64,000 bases of DNA from Petrosia ficiformis. Its lineage: Eukaryota; Porifera; Demospongiae; Haplosclerida; Petrosiidae. The stretch spans positions 4,096,096-4,160,095 of the forward strand of contig OX345648.1 in the NCBI GenBank assembly GCA_947044365.1, read 5' to 3'. Below are positions 34,881 through 47,292 of this stretch, piece by piece (the stretch's first letter is position 1; every line of letters begins with the position of its first letter). The notes under the pieces were generated by a model. It had not been told where the DNA came from and made no database searches. It was given only the letters and a program-made list of their open reading frames with translations. Made by a program: the position numbers and the translations under genes.

Positions 34881-37800
34881 ATGAAGCAGCCTACCAGCTC
34901 AAGGTGCAGTAATAATATTAACAATAATAACATGATTGTATTGTATGTTTATCAAGCGAAACATACTACATATAATTATATATATATATATATATATATA
35001 ATTATATATTTCTCTTCCAGGTTGCCTCATCCTGATTATGTGATATGGACTGTTTTTTTCCTCATATCATCAGTTTTGCTTTATTTTTCACTTTATGATA
35101 AATCTACAGACACAACATATAACATCAAAAGGTAAAAATACACTGAAGTAATATATTTCTTGCAAAGTGTAAACAGCACTGGAATGGCTTTCACCCCTAT
35201 ACATAATTATAGTCTGTTCACATTCACGATGTCCTCAAAATTATGATGTGATGACTTTTTATGTAATATAATATATAGCTTAATGTCATAAGGTTAATAC
35301 ATGATTATATTGTAACTCTGTAATAAAGCAATGTATTGAAATAGTCATTCCAAACTAAAGTTAGGAACCTTTTTATGAGGTCATGCCGAATGTGAATGAC
35401 CTTTATAAATTATTCCAAGACAATCATGTGTCTTTCTAGGAAGCAAATTCCAGTAACCAGTTATATGAAAGCAAAGTTAGATGGCTGCATGAAATATAAA
35501 ATATTAGGTAGGGGAATAAATAAGGTTTGTTTTAACACAGATGTAGGAACCAGAGGGGCAATATTGGCAAAGACTGTAATTAACTCTGCTCCCACAATTT
35601 CTGTTATCTTTTCTATGCTCATGTTAAATTACATGAAATCCGTTGTTAAATTCTTTTCATATGTATACTGATGCAGATGCCAACCTATTGATCACGATGA
35701 CTGTAGTAACTATTACTAATTTTTGCTATTGGTTTTCCAATATGTTGGTGAATTTTAAATGCTCACTAATATTATTTTCAATACAGGGGTGCTGTAGCGG
35801 TAGTGGTTATTTTTGTATTGATTGTAATAATATTGCTTCATACACCTCATGATGGACCATTTGTTAGACCTCATCCTAGTGAGTGATATCTTGCAATCAT
35901 TTTCATATGATATAGCAATTTGCATATGCACAATTGATCGTCATTGATATTATCGATTTTATTTATTTTTTAATATAGTTTTTTGGAATTTTGTTTTGTG
36001 TACTACAGTTTTCTACACGCTTGTCATGCTTTTCGCACTATTTCAGGTATAGATGACTTTCTAGTGTATAATATATATATATGGCACACACACATATAAT
36101 TGCATATAATTATATTATATCTAATTATAATTATATAAATAATATATAATAAAGTAATAATTATTATACCTAAATCTGGCAATTTAATGGCAGAAAGATA
36201 TGGCAATATGTTTGTGCATCTGTGTGGTTATGTGCACATATTATCTATAGGTAGACTTCATTTATAACTATACTGTTTGATGTTAGGAATGTCAATACTG
36301 AATCACTGTAAACATAATTGTATAGCTGATAAATGTTACGAAATTTTCTCTTCCAAAATAATTACTGTAATTATTATGGGGAACATAACTAAATTGCAGC
36401 TTGCCTTTGATATACAAATGATTATGGCTACTACATTCTAATTCAAACTTCATATGTACTTGCAATTCATTTATGTAGAGTTTTGATGATATTCAGCGAT
36501 TCTTAAGATACTATGATCCAAAGTTGGGTGTTCCTTTACCAGAGAAAACATATGCAGAAGATTGCCGTATCTATACACCAGATCATCCCAATGGTTCTTT
36601 TGTTAATATTATGGATAAGATGGATGAGTTTGTTCCTTCTCATTTCTTTGGGTGGTATTTTAAGGTAAATGTCAAGCCTTTCTACTGGTGTTATTGTAGT
36701 ATGACAATACTGACCACATTTAGTTAAATACTTTTCTCGATATTTTGTAGTTCACTGATTAACTACTACACTTACAAAAAGAGGTTTAGTTTCAGTTAAC
36801 TAACTAAAAGTGCCTAGTATTGACCAAAATTTTCATTTTATTTATAGTTACTACAGTGGACCTGTCGTTTGCTTGTAGTTTAGTTAACTAAATGTCACAA
36901 TCTCTCTAAAAGTGATTTTAGGTATAGTTATTGTTTAATTAAAACAACACTACTTTCAACTTTCAAGCTGGGCATTTGTGTGAATGTTTTCAGATCAGTT
37001 TCTATTCTTATCCTATATAGGCTATAATAGGTCGCGATTGGATTTTGCTCAACATTTCAAGCCTGATATTTGAACTAGTGGAATATACATTAGAATGTCA
37101 GTTGCCAAACTTTGGAGAGTGCTGGTGGGATCATGTAAGTATTGAATGATGTTGTATTGTATTGCAACTAATATAAACTGTGTTATGTGTATATTATTAT
37201 ACAAACACTATGAAACATGGTAGTCATATTGCAGACAACTGACAATAATTTTATATTTATCCAAAATTAATAGTGATATTTTCCTAGGCTCTAATCTTGT
37301 TTGTTTAGTTGTTTTTTTTGTTTCTTTCTTCAAAATAAGCATCTAGCAACGCAGTCGGCTCTTTTTTCATGTAATCATTATGGGATTAGCTACATCTATA
37401 TAATATAATTATTGTCACCAGAGTAGGGTTGAGTAAGTTTATATTTAAAATATATATAGCATAGTCAGTGGCTTAGCCAAGGGGAGAGTAGAGTCAACAT
37501 CACCTTACCTTAACACCTTAAGATCAGCCACAGATTTTTGTTTGCCTCAGCGTCTCTGGGAGAACACGCAGTTTACTTGAAATTTCAAACAACCATGCCA
37601 TTTGCACTCGTCCTCCTAATAGTTTGTGATTGGATTTTGCTCCACATGGGAGTAATCACAAAAAGACAAGCAAATTGCAAGTTATGTATGGTATACAGTA
37701 GAATTGATAACTCCTTTGGACTAATGATTATCAATTTGAGTAACAGTGCTCGAGAAAGTGCGCACCGACAGTGGCAAGTGCAATTAACTGATTGACCACA

Positions 37801-40547
37801 CCTTGTATAAAAATTAATTAGCTAATGCTACTCTTTGTACACATAATAATCTTGGTTACGGCACTGCCACACAATACTATCTAATATACCAACACAAAAA
37901 GAAGAGAGGTACTCAGAAAAACACACTCTTATTACTTATTATCATGGGACTTCTGGTGTGAAACAATACAATATAAGTATTAAAACGACCATAGATTTGA
38001 ATGTCTTTATTGAATTTGTTGTTTTCATGGAAAACTTATTAGTTATTATTTTCATAATTGAAATAATAGCCATTGATTTATATTTATGGCTGTCCATAAA
38101 AGCAAAACTGCAAAGCATTTTAAACATAAACACTCACTCTTCAGCCATTTTATACAGACTCACTGAGTTACTGTACACAAAGACTGAATAGTGAACATTC
38201 TAGGTTAAGCGTTTGTTCAAAATACCTTTGTTCCTCTCTGAATTTAAATGAACCTCTTTAACATGTTACAATAGTGGATATTGGACTTTGTTTTATGCAA
38301 TGGGCTCGGAATTTACTGTGGACTGAAGACATTAGAATTGCTCTCATTAGAGGTATAATCGGGATTTAGACTTGCAAACTTTTCAATTTTCTTTTTACTT
38401 CATCTCTTAGATATTTAACTGGAGAGAACTATGGAATAAACCACAATTCAGGTATAATTAGTATTATAATAATGTAATATCTCCAATTTTAAATATAAAC
38501 ATAACTATTAGGAAAAGATATGTCCAACAATCAGACAGTACTGATAGTTCATCTGGGAATTCTAAAAATTTCATAAACTTTGCTTGGGTTTTCATTCTTA
38601 TGAGTGGTGTAAGTTAGATTTATTTTTAGTAAATTCAGTATCAGTTTCATGATGCACTGATACATCATAGATTGTGAAATTAATCCTAAGCTTCCTAACA
38701 GGAAAAACCTTTCTTGTATGTATTGTCATCTTATTGTGCTCCAGTGGTTGTTATATCTGATACCCACCCATAGGGGTATAACAGAAAATGTAGAGAGATA
38801 CACATGACTTTTGATATCCATTGTAAATACATCAGTAAGGTCAACAATTAGCAGTGATATCAACTCAACCCAGTTTCCGAGAAACTTTGGGTTTTAAATT
38901 GAAAGATCAAAAGTTTCCATGGCAACCTAATTATACCTTGAGGGTATAAACAACCACTGGAGCACCCCATTTTTAACAGTGTGAAGTTAAGAGAATACAA
39001 GTGCATGTGGTTAATACACACAATTGAAAGTACAGCAATGGGGATGGAAAAAATGTACTGATAATTATAACCAAACTAATTTGTCGAAATAACCACTAAT
39101 TTTTTATAATGATATAAATGCTTTGTGCAAGTTGGTCCCTGCTACTGGTTGATGATTGGACCCCACTTCTGGTATGTGTGGATGATTGGAAGAGGACTCC
39201 CCTGGTTCAAATACTTTGAAGTAATTGCAAATACTTCAAATAGTTTTGATCCAAAGTGTCTCTTGTCGTTGGGGATAAAATCTGAACAAAAAAGGTCCAA
39301 CATTTTTAATAGGGTCCAAATAATGCGTTTTCAGTCCACATTCTATGGGGGTCAAACTACTATGTGACAGGCCATTCACTGTGACTGGTTGATGGTTGTC
39401 GTGGGTATTTAAATAACTAAAATTACCTTTCTTTATTGTTATTTTAAAAAACCCTGGCATGTGTACACAATTCAAAAATGTTGGACCTTTTATGTCTATA
39501 GTAATAAAACTTGTGTCATTTTGAGAAATATTTAAATTAGGAATGTTCACGTAGGCAGTGAAATCTCTATAGATATTCTGTGTGGACAGATCCCTTATGC
39601 CCAGATGCATATATATTTCCCTATTCCTACCCATAAAGTACTTATGAAACCCTGTGTTGTTGTAGTGATGCACCAGAAGCCATGTACTGGTTAATGTTGC
39701 CTCACTGGTGTGTCTATACTAGGCCTTAGTAGCACATAATTATTATTATGATTATTAAAGGACATAAAATATTATAATTCTACTCTCATTTGTTCATGGT
39801 TGATTTTTGCTCAGTTATGAGTCAATTTCTAATTCCTAACAGATTTTGGTGCAAGAGCTAAATTTGTTCTATTTGAAGACTGCCCTTTGGCTTCCACCAA
39901 ATCATCATCTCAACTTATGTCGGCAACTCATGTATGGATTCGCTGGAATTTGTTCAGGGCAAGAAATGTTTCCATATGTTAAATCAAGGTATAATTATAT
40001 TGTTTTATTACTTTTTATGAAAAAGTAAATTTGATTCAAGCATTTTCCCATCACATAAATACTAGCTATGATATTAGGCTAAGTTTTATGCCATTGAATA
40101 TATACACAGTTATATAAATGTGCAACTGCATTAACAAGTGCTGTAATTCATGTTTGTGTATAACTGTATATAGATGAAGTTAGGAAGCATTTAGTGCGCA
40201 TTTTATTATATGCCATGATGTGTTTGCAACAGGTTTTGCATGCTCATTCTAGACTTGGGATAAACATAATTTCAAATTTAAAATCAAGTATCATGCATTA
40301 AATGTAATATGAAATGATACCAAGCTGACTTCACTCAGTTCATTTCTTTCTCACTAGTGATCCTAATGTTAAATTTAGACGATTTTCATGGATGTGTGTT
40401 TTTGTTTTTGCTGCTGAGATACTTGTAATTCTCAAGTTTGGTTGGAATATACTTGCCATTCCTCTACCATCATCAGCAATTGTTTCTTGGAGTGGAATCT
40501 TACTGATTTTTGCTGTCTGGGTGGCACGAGAGTTCTGTACTAGTTGA
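34881..40547 (+). CDS. PSS-B: phosphatidylserine synthase (PTDSS2-like), Arg retained
   Basis: Eleven exons give 381 residues: 34881-34903, 35021-35131, 35787-35878, 35979-36046, 36479-36664, 37021-37134, 38275-38352, 38411-38451, 38512-38608, 39843-39988, 40358-40547. All introns are GT-AG. It shares every family block: GPFVRPHP (Arg, 35866-35868), [49 protein letters not shown] and [19 protein letters not shown]. Compared with PSS-D the segment after exon 8 is shorter and diverged ([18 protein letters not shown]), and the C-terminus ends soon after the last membrane helix (AREFCTS). Predicted multi-pass ER membrane enzyme for serine base exchange. Introns carry M3, M4 and M7 elements. Of A-C, this copy keeps the most canonical catalytic and regulatory residues. 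Confidence 0.92.
35216..35402. mobile_element. MITE family M4 in intron 2 of PSS-B
   Basis: Starts GTTCACATTCACGATGTCCT and ends GGTCATGCCGAATGTGAATG, an imperfect inverted repeat pair. Confidence 0.7.
36769..36952. mobile_element. MITE family M3 in intron 5 of PSS-B
   Basis: GAGGTTTAGTTTCAGTTAAC near the left and ATTAAAACAACACTA at the right end, with TTAGTTAACTAA cores. The same intron of PSS-C has the equivalent element, so the insertion predates the B/C duplication. Confidence 0.65.
38736..38965. mobile_element. MITE family M7 in intron 9 of PSS-B
   Basis: Terminal inverted repeats GTGCTCCAGTGGTTGTTATA and AACAACCACTGGAGCAC about 230 bp apart. Not seen at the equivalent place in PSS-C, so inserted after the B/C duplication or lost in C. 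Confidence 0.75.
39236..39673 (-). other. 145-residue antisense frame in intron 9 of PSS-B
   Basis: The longest open frame in the array that is not PSS sequence. Not recognised: no signal peptide, transmembrane segment or obvious motif. It sits in the longest intron of PSS-B and has no counterpart in PSS-C. Could be part of an unrecognised transposon or chance. Confidence 0.2.
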
Positions 40548-40654
40548 TTATTGAAACAGTTTTTACCTTTGAAATGTGTATGATTATCAAATTTATTTTT
40601 GCCCCTGCAGGGTTATAATAATTATTATAATTTCTTACATGAGTATGCGGGTCT

Positions 40655-40945
40655 CGTGCTAGCGCTATTGGAAATACATTTGTTGGGACATACTCACTAT
40701 TCTTCCACTAACAATAGCAATAGTTTTTTGGAGTTTATTCTTTTTGGGTGATGCATTGCTGTCTGAGCAACATGGACGTTCATATAGACATTAATTAGCT
40801 GATATTCTGTATTTTTGGTAAATTGTCTTTTTGTTATAACTATGTCACTTTATGCACATTTATGCAATAGTAATGGCAACAATACATTTGTTTTAGCGTA
40901 AGAATGTTTGTTCAACAGCTTACTCAGATTGTAAGAGTACTATAG
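40655..40945 (+). pseudogene. Relic of PSS-A last exon and 3' flank
   Basis: Between PSS-B and PSS-C lies GTTGGGACATACTCACTATT, followed by CTAACAATAGCAATAGTTTT and TTGGAGTTTATTCTTT, nearly matching PSS-A exon 11 from about 34200. The 3' flank motifs of PSS-A follow in the same order (ATTAGCTGATATTCTG, AACTATGTCACTTTATGC). Small indels destroy the frame and no splice acceptor precedes it. It shows that the unit duplicated to make PSS-B and PSS-C began inside the 3' end of PSS-A. Confidence 0.85.
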
Positions 40946-40964
40946 TTTTGCAGGCTAATTGTAA

Positions 40965-41062
40965 TTGAAAATGGTACAGGTAAAAAGATAGTTGGTTATT
41001 TCAAACTAAAGTTATGAGAATTTTGCTGAGGACAAGGTGAACGTGATAACCTTTATCAATTA
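40965..41062. mobile_element. MITE family M4, right-half fragment
   Basis: AAAATGGTACAGGTAAAAAG and TCAAACTAAAGTTATGAGAA, then GAGGACAAGGTGAACGTGA; equivalent to the right half of the M4 copies at 28058 and 47447. Confidence 0.5.
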
Positions 41063-41085
41063 ATGAATCTCGCGCAGATGGTCTA

Positions 41086-41145
41086 TATTAATTTCCTGAA
41101 TATGAAACAACGCGAGGGCCCCCCGCCAATGAGCAACTAAGAAAT
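41086..41145 (+). promoter_or_regulatory. GC-rich 5' module of PSS-C, first copy
   Basis: AACAACGCGAGGGCCCCCCG then CCAATGAGCAACTAAG directly before an ATG whose exon (41146-41168) has the right phase for PSS-C exon 2. Related to 34791-34880 with a deletion. Confidence 0.4.
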
Positions 41146-44100
41146 ATGAAGCAGGCTCCCAGTTCAAGGTGCGGTAATAATATCAACAATAATAACATGA
41201 TTGTATTGTATGTTTATCAAATGAAACGGACTACATATAAGAATGTTTGTTCAACAGCTTAAGATTGATATGAGTACTATAGTTTTAAAATGAGTATGTC
41301 ATGGAAAGAATCAAAATTTCAACTAATTATATATATATCTATATACAATTAGCCTTAAAATCAATAACGGTATAATTAATCCTGTAATGTATGAAAAAAA
41401 TCATGGCAGTTTCCTGGAACAATTATTACCATAAAACAAGGCTCGAAGCCTCATAAGCAGGGTTAAGGTCAGGTCCCGCCGCCACAAAATATGACACGAA
41501 GCAAGCTTCCAATTCAAGGTGCAGTATATGTAATAATATTTTTATTATTGCATTGTATGTTAACCAAATGAAATAGTCTATAATTATATTTCTCATCCAG
41601 GTTGCCTCATCCTGATCATGTGATATGGACTATATTTTTTCTCATATCATCAGTTCTGCTTTATTTTTCACTTTATGACAAATCTACAGACACAACATAT
41701 AATATGAAAAGGTAAAAAAAAAGATTTGCTAGATTAATTATTGTGGAAAAACTTATCAATATAAAATTAATAATTGATATTACAGTTGTTATTGTACTAT
41801 TAGTATAAAAAGTATTTGGTTGTTTGACTGACTTTGGTTGCTTAATAAACGGTCATCAAAAAAAACCTTGCATGCATGACTACCAACACTAAAGTAATTC
41901 ATTTCTTCTAAGTGTAAACAATATTGAAATGACTTTTACCAATATACATAATTACTTAGTCTGGCATAGCCACACCCTTCACTTAGTATTTAACCTTTGA
42001 TTTTTTACAGTGATACATTAGTGAAATTTAATTATACTCTAATATACTATTATCAATACAGGGGTGCTGTAACAGTAGTGGTTATTTATATATTGATTGT
42101 ACTAGGATTGTTTCATACACCTCGTGATGGACCATTCGTTACACCTCATCCTAGTGAGTGATATCTTGCAATCATTTTCATATGATATACGATATAACAA
42201 TTTGTATATGGATGACATCATTGATATTATGAATTTTATTATTTTTCTATAGTTTTTTGGAGTGTTGTATTGTATATTTCGATTTTCTACATGCTTGTGA
42301 TGTTTTTCACACTATTTCAGGTATAGATAATCTATACTGTGTATATAAATTTTTATACAAATGCACACACACATACACATACAAAGAAAAACAAGACACA
42401 CAAAGCAGTTGCCATATCCCTCTGCCCAGTCTCGATTTGAGCGTATACGGGAGTATACGGCTTCAATTCCAAATAGTATATATTGTTGGTTGTACTTCTA
42501 TACAGCCTTCTTCCTCAGTTCACGTCTTCAAGGTAGACTAAGAGTGACTAGTGAACTTTATATTCATCTTCAATAGTTCTTGAACTCTAAAATTCCTTCG
42601 TGACCTTGCCCATCAACTGCGACACATGTGGGTGTGATCTCAACTTTAGACCACACCCAACACGTGCTTCAAAAATTATTATTTGAGTATACATTGTTGG
42701 TATTTTACAATTCGAGCCCTGCCTCTGCCTACATACATTGCAGTGTGTCATGCACCAATTATGTATAGGATATAGCCCTGTTTGGAGGCAGTTATGGGCA
42801 TATAACACCCGCGAGATAATTGGTCGAGGGCATAAGGGTGTTATATGCCCATAACTGCCTCCAAACAGGGCTATATGGTATGGGTAACACAAAAGTATGC
42901 AATTAAATCACATTTCACATCACTGTTGTCAAGTAGAAATTAGGGCTGGGAATCGGCTGAGATTCTGAAATCATTATCACTAAATACAAATTGATTGTAA
43001 AATCAGCGGAATTAATTAGGCCAATTAGGTCAATTAATACAGGAAACTCCTCCCATTTAATTATCAAAAAGGCTTCCTATCACTTCCATAATTATTGTAC
43101 ATTATTTGCTGTCACATGCTTGAAAAGTATTTCTTTTGGCATAATCGATATCACAGAATTAGAGTCGATAATCTAAATAATTTTCAATATCGATTGATTA
43201 ATTGATAAATCGATTAATCATCCCAGCCCTAGTAGAAACCATAGTACTATACCAATTAGTGTTTACTATAAAAACTGTGAAAATACAATTAGATGATTTA
43301 GTGGCTAGACACTAAATCTCCCTGTCTACAGGCATGTTATGGGCATATGTCTCCCACGGTACATCAAAGGTTACCATGGCGATTGCCACCATGGTATAAA
43401 ATCTCATATTAGATACACAAGAAAGGTTTAGAAACCTACTATCTAAAACATTTATTCTGCTTCTTTGTACATCTATTAGACAGTACAATTATAATTGTCA
43501 CAAGTACATATTATGTCACTATACAGTCATAACAACCAATTACCAATTAAATTATAACTTACTATTTCTTGCAACTGTATATACTAACAACTAAATAAGT
43601 TATTTTAGCAATTTTATTCATGCAGTGTAAACTTTTGTTGCTGTAAATTAAAATACAGGCTAGATTAACAGCCCTGTAAATTCCAGGTGGAATTTCTAGA
43701 CAATTTCAATTTCTGTTTTCTGTTGTACAACAAAACCACAACTGTGTTCATTATCCTTTGAAGTATAAGCAGGTGGATACTGTAATTACTTGGTGTGCCT
43801 GTCTGCAAGTTTTCCTTATCTTTAATAAAATTTTTATTACATGATACATTCTCACTGATTCAAACTTGGAGAAATATAATCAGTATGCTGGGAGACAATA
43901 TCTACAAATGCTGTTTGATAAATCTGAAGACTGAAAAATGTAAAATTGCTGCATTCTCATTCAATGTTCATATGTACTTGCAATTCATTTATGCAGAGTT
44001 TTGATGATATTCAGCGATTCTTAAGATACTATGATCCAAATTTGGGTGTTCCTTTACCAGAGAAAACGTATGCAGAAGACTGCCGTATCTATACACCAGA

Positions 44101-46966
44101 TCATCCCAATGGTTCTTTTGTTAATATTATGGATAAGATGGATGAGTTTGTTCCTTCTCATTTCTTTGGGTGGTATTTTAAGGTAAATGTCAAGCCTTTC
44201 TACTGGTGTTATTGTAGTATGACAATACTGACCACATTTAGTTAAATTTTTCTCGATATTTTGTAGTTCACTGATTAACTACTACACATGAAGCCTTCCT
44301 ACTGGTTTTGGTTTAGTGTGACAATACTGAGCACTTTTAGTTATAATTATATGAATACATTTCTCAATATTTTGTAGTTCATTGGTTAACTATATTAGAC
44401 TTTCAAAAACAGTTTTAGTTTAACAACTAAAATTAAAATTGTCCAGTATTGGCCAATTTTATTTTAGTTAATATAGTTACTACAGTGTACTTGTCATTTA
44501 GTTGTAGTTTAGATAAATAACTGTCACAATGTCTTACTAAAAGGATAGTTATTGTTAACTGAAACAACACTATACTTTCCATATTGAAACTGGATATTTG
44601 TGTGAATGTTTTCAGATCAGGTGCTATTCTTATCCTATATAGGCTATAATGGGTCGTGATTGGATTATGCTCCACATTTTAAGCCTGGTATTTGAACTAG
44701 TGGAATATACATTAGAATGTCAGTTGCCAAACTTTAGAGAATGCTGGTGGGATCATGTAAGCATCATATTGTATTGCAACTAACTATTATAATACAAGTA
44801 GTATCATGTTGCATACATTTTTCCGATATTTCCTAGGCTCTAGTCTTGTCTGTTTTTTTTTTTAATTCCTTTCTTCAAAAAAGCAGCAAGCAACACAATC
44901 GGGTCTTTCTTCATGTAACTATCACAGCATTACATTTATAAAATACAATTATTGTTACCAAAGTAGGGTTGAGTACAGTTTCTGTTTATAATACTATAGT
45001 ACAGTTCCTTTTACAGTAGCAGAAAGTTGTATAAAGAAACTGTACTATTTATATACCAACACAAAATGAGGAGAATAATTGAGCAAAGCGTACAATAAAA
45101 CATCCATGCAATCATGGACTTCTGATGCAATAACAATGCAATATCATATGACTTCTGTAAGAATATTACCATAGTACATGATTTCAATCTCTAATTGGAT
45201 TTATTGTTTTCATTTAAAACGTATTAGATAATGTATTATATATTTCTTTACATAATTGAAATAATAATAATTGTATTTATGATTATGACTGTCCATAAAA
45301 ACAAAACTGCAAAGCATTTTAAACATAAACACTCACTCTTCAGCCATTTTATACAGACTCACTGAGTTACTGTACACAAAGACTGAATAGTGAACATTGT
45401 AGGTTAAGCGTTTGTTCAAAATACCTCTGTTCCTCTCTGAATTTAAATGAACCTCTTTAACATGTTATATACAATAGTGGATATTGGACTTTGTTTTATG
45501 CAATGGGCTCGGAATTTATTGTGGACTAAAGACATTAGACTTACTCTCATTAGAGGTACAGTCAGGATTCAAGACTCGCATTTTTTTTTCAATTTCCTGT
45601 TTACTTCACTTTTAGAAATTTGACTGGACAAGACTATGGAAGAAACCAAAAATTCGGTATAATTAGTATTATAATAATGTTATAACAGAAATCTCAAATA
45701 TAGCATCATTTTCAGGAAACCATATGTCCAACAATCAGACAATACAGATAATTCATCAAGAAATTCCAAATATTTCATAAAGTTTGCTTGGTTTTTCATT
45801 CTTATGGGTGATGTGAGTTACATTTATATCATTCATAATAAACTCAGTATCAGTTTCATCATGTATACTGATATACTGTAGATTGTGAAATTAATCAGAG
45901 TCCTCAGTAAACTTCCTAACAGAAAATATTAAACCCTGTATATATTGTATCATAGTAGTCATGTACCAATAGCTAGTGTTTCTTCACTACTTTGTATACT
46001 AATACTAATAGCTTTAGTAGCACAGTCATAATTTCTACTATGACTATATATATAAAATGACATAAATTAAATATCCTTTCCTTTGTTGATGCTTGCTTTT
46101 TGCTCAGTTGTGAGTCAAATTCTAATTCCTAATAGATGTTGTTGCAAGAACTGAATTTGTTCTATTTGAAGACTGCCCTTTGGCTTCCTCCAAATCATCA
46201 TCTCAACTTATGTAGGCAACTCATATATGCATTCATCGGCATTTGTGCAGTGCCAGAAATGTTTGCATATATTAAATCAAGGTATATATATGCATTACAC
46301 AATCTACTTATTGTTTTATTCTTTTATGAAAAAGTAATCATGAATATGTTCCCAGCACACAAACTATGTATACACAGTCATGTAAATGTGCAACTCATTA
46401 ACATGCAGTGATAGTGCTGTTGTGTATGTTTGCATATATAGATGAAGTTGGGAAGTGTTGTTAAGTAGATGCCAATAGTACTATACTAAACAATTAGAAT
46501 GTTTAGTGGCTAGACACTAAATCTCCCTGTCTACAGGCATGTTAAGGGCCCACAGTACATCAAACATTATACCGCGGTGATTGGGCGATTACCATGGCAA
46601 TCACCCAATCACCGCGGTATAATGTTTGTGATGAAGATTTTATATGCTCATCAAACTTAGGATAGAGATAATTTAAGCAATTACAATTAAAATTCACACA
46701 CCATGCATTAACATTGAGTTGTAATATGAAATGATACCAAGCTAACCTCACTCAGTTCATTTCATTCTCACACTAGTGATCCTAATGTTAGAATGGGAGG
46801 ATTTTCATGGATGTGTACTTTTGTCCTAGCTGCTGAGATACTAGTAATTCTCAAGTTTGGTTGGAATATACTTGCCATCCCTATACCATCATCAGCAATT
46901 GTTTCTTGGAGTGGAATCTTACTGATTTTTGCTGTCTGGGTGGCACGAGAGTTCTGTACTAGTTGA
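41146..46966 (+). CDS. PSS-C: phosphatidylserine synthase (PTDSS2-like), Thr at the feedback position
   Basis: Eleven exons give 381 residues: 41146-41168, 41601-41711, 42062-42153, 42253-42320, 43997-44182, 44643-44756, 45478-45555, 45616-45656, 45716-45812, 46136-46281, 46777-46966. All are GT-AG with phases identical to PSS-B, from which it differs by scattered substitutions. Two fall in conserved blocks: GPFVTPHP has Thr for Arg (ACA, 42141-42143) and [10 protein letters not shown] has Arg for Gly (44736-44738). The frame is otherwise intact, including [22 protein letters not shown] and [19 protein letters not shown]. Predicted multi-pass ER enzyme; it could be an active desensitised enzyme or a catalytically weakened one. 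A second, frame-broken exon-1 module lies in intron 1. Confidence 0.9.
41424..41518 (+). pseudogene. Second exon-1/promoter module of PSS-C, out of frame
   Basis: GTCAGGTCCCGCCGCCACAA followed by ATG (41491) and AAGCTTCCAATTCAAG before a GTGCAG donor. It is five bases longer than the homologous exon of PSS-B, so splicing to exon 2 would shift the frame and stop quickly. Confidence 0.6.
42770..42876. repeat. Perfect 41 bp-arm hairpin in intron 4 of PSS-C
   Basis: The arms 42770-42810 and 42836-42876 are exact reverse complements (ATAGCCCTGTTTGGAGGCAG and onward) around a 25-base loop. Likely a recent palindromic element; no gene. Confidence 0.92.
43295..43400. repeat. TTTAGTGGCTAGACACTAAA element, copy 1
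   Basis: Shares TAGTGGCTAGACACTAAATC and TCCCTGTCTACAGGCATGTT with the element at 46489-46640, and ends in a short palindrome around TTACCATGGCGATTGCC. A repeat family of unknown class. Confidence 0.6.
44397..44572. mobile_element. MITE family M3 in intron 5 of PSS-C
   Basis: Equivalent of 36769-36952; right end AACTGAAACAACACTA. Confidence 0.6.
46489..46640. repeat. TTTAGTGGCTAGACACTAAA element, copy 2, with 25 bp hairpin
   Basis: Same left part as 43295-43400, then a hairpin. Arms 46561-46585 and 46604-46628 are exact reverse complements (CAAACATTATACCGCGGTGA and onward) around an 18-base loop centred on CCATGG. In intron 10 of PSS-C. Confidence 0.85.
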
Positions 46967-47223
46967 TTATTGAAGTAGTGTTTACTTTTGAAATGTGTAT
47001 AATTATACGTTAAATTTCGGTATTGTTTTTTTTTCCACTACCCTCCATATAGCTATAGGTTTTTGATTATTTAATCAAACTGAAATGAAGTGTATTTTCT
47101 GATGTTTTAAAAAGGAGACTATGAAATGCAGAATAAGATAGTAATTATGGTATCGTGCATGTTTGCTTACTCTGTTTATGCTTACTCAAAATTAAAGCAA
47201 AAACTGTGCATTTGGCTCCGTTT

Positions 47224-47232
47224 ATATATATA

Positions 47233-47288
<56 letters not shown>

Positions 47289-47292
47289 CCCT
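47224..47292. repeat. (TA)n microsatellite
   Basis: Nearly pure TA, about 65 bp, between PSS-C and PSS-D. Confidence 0.95.

Noticed and set aside
42257..42541. 94-residue plus-strand frame starting in PSS-C exon 4
   Set aside because: Begins inside exon 4 out of frame and runs through the intron; a shadow.
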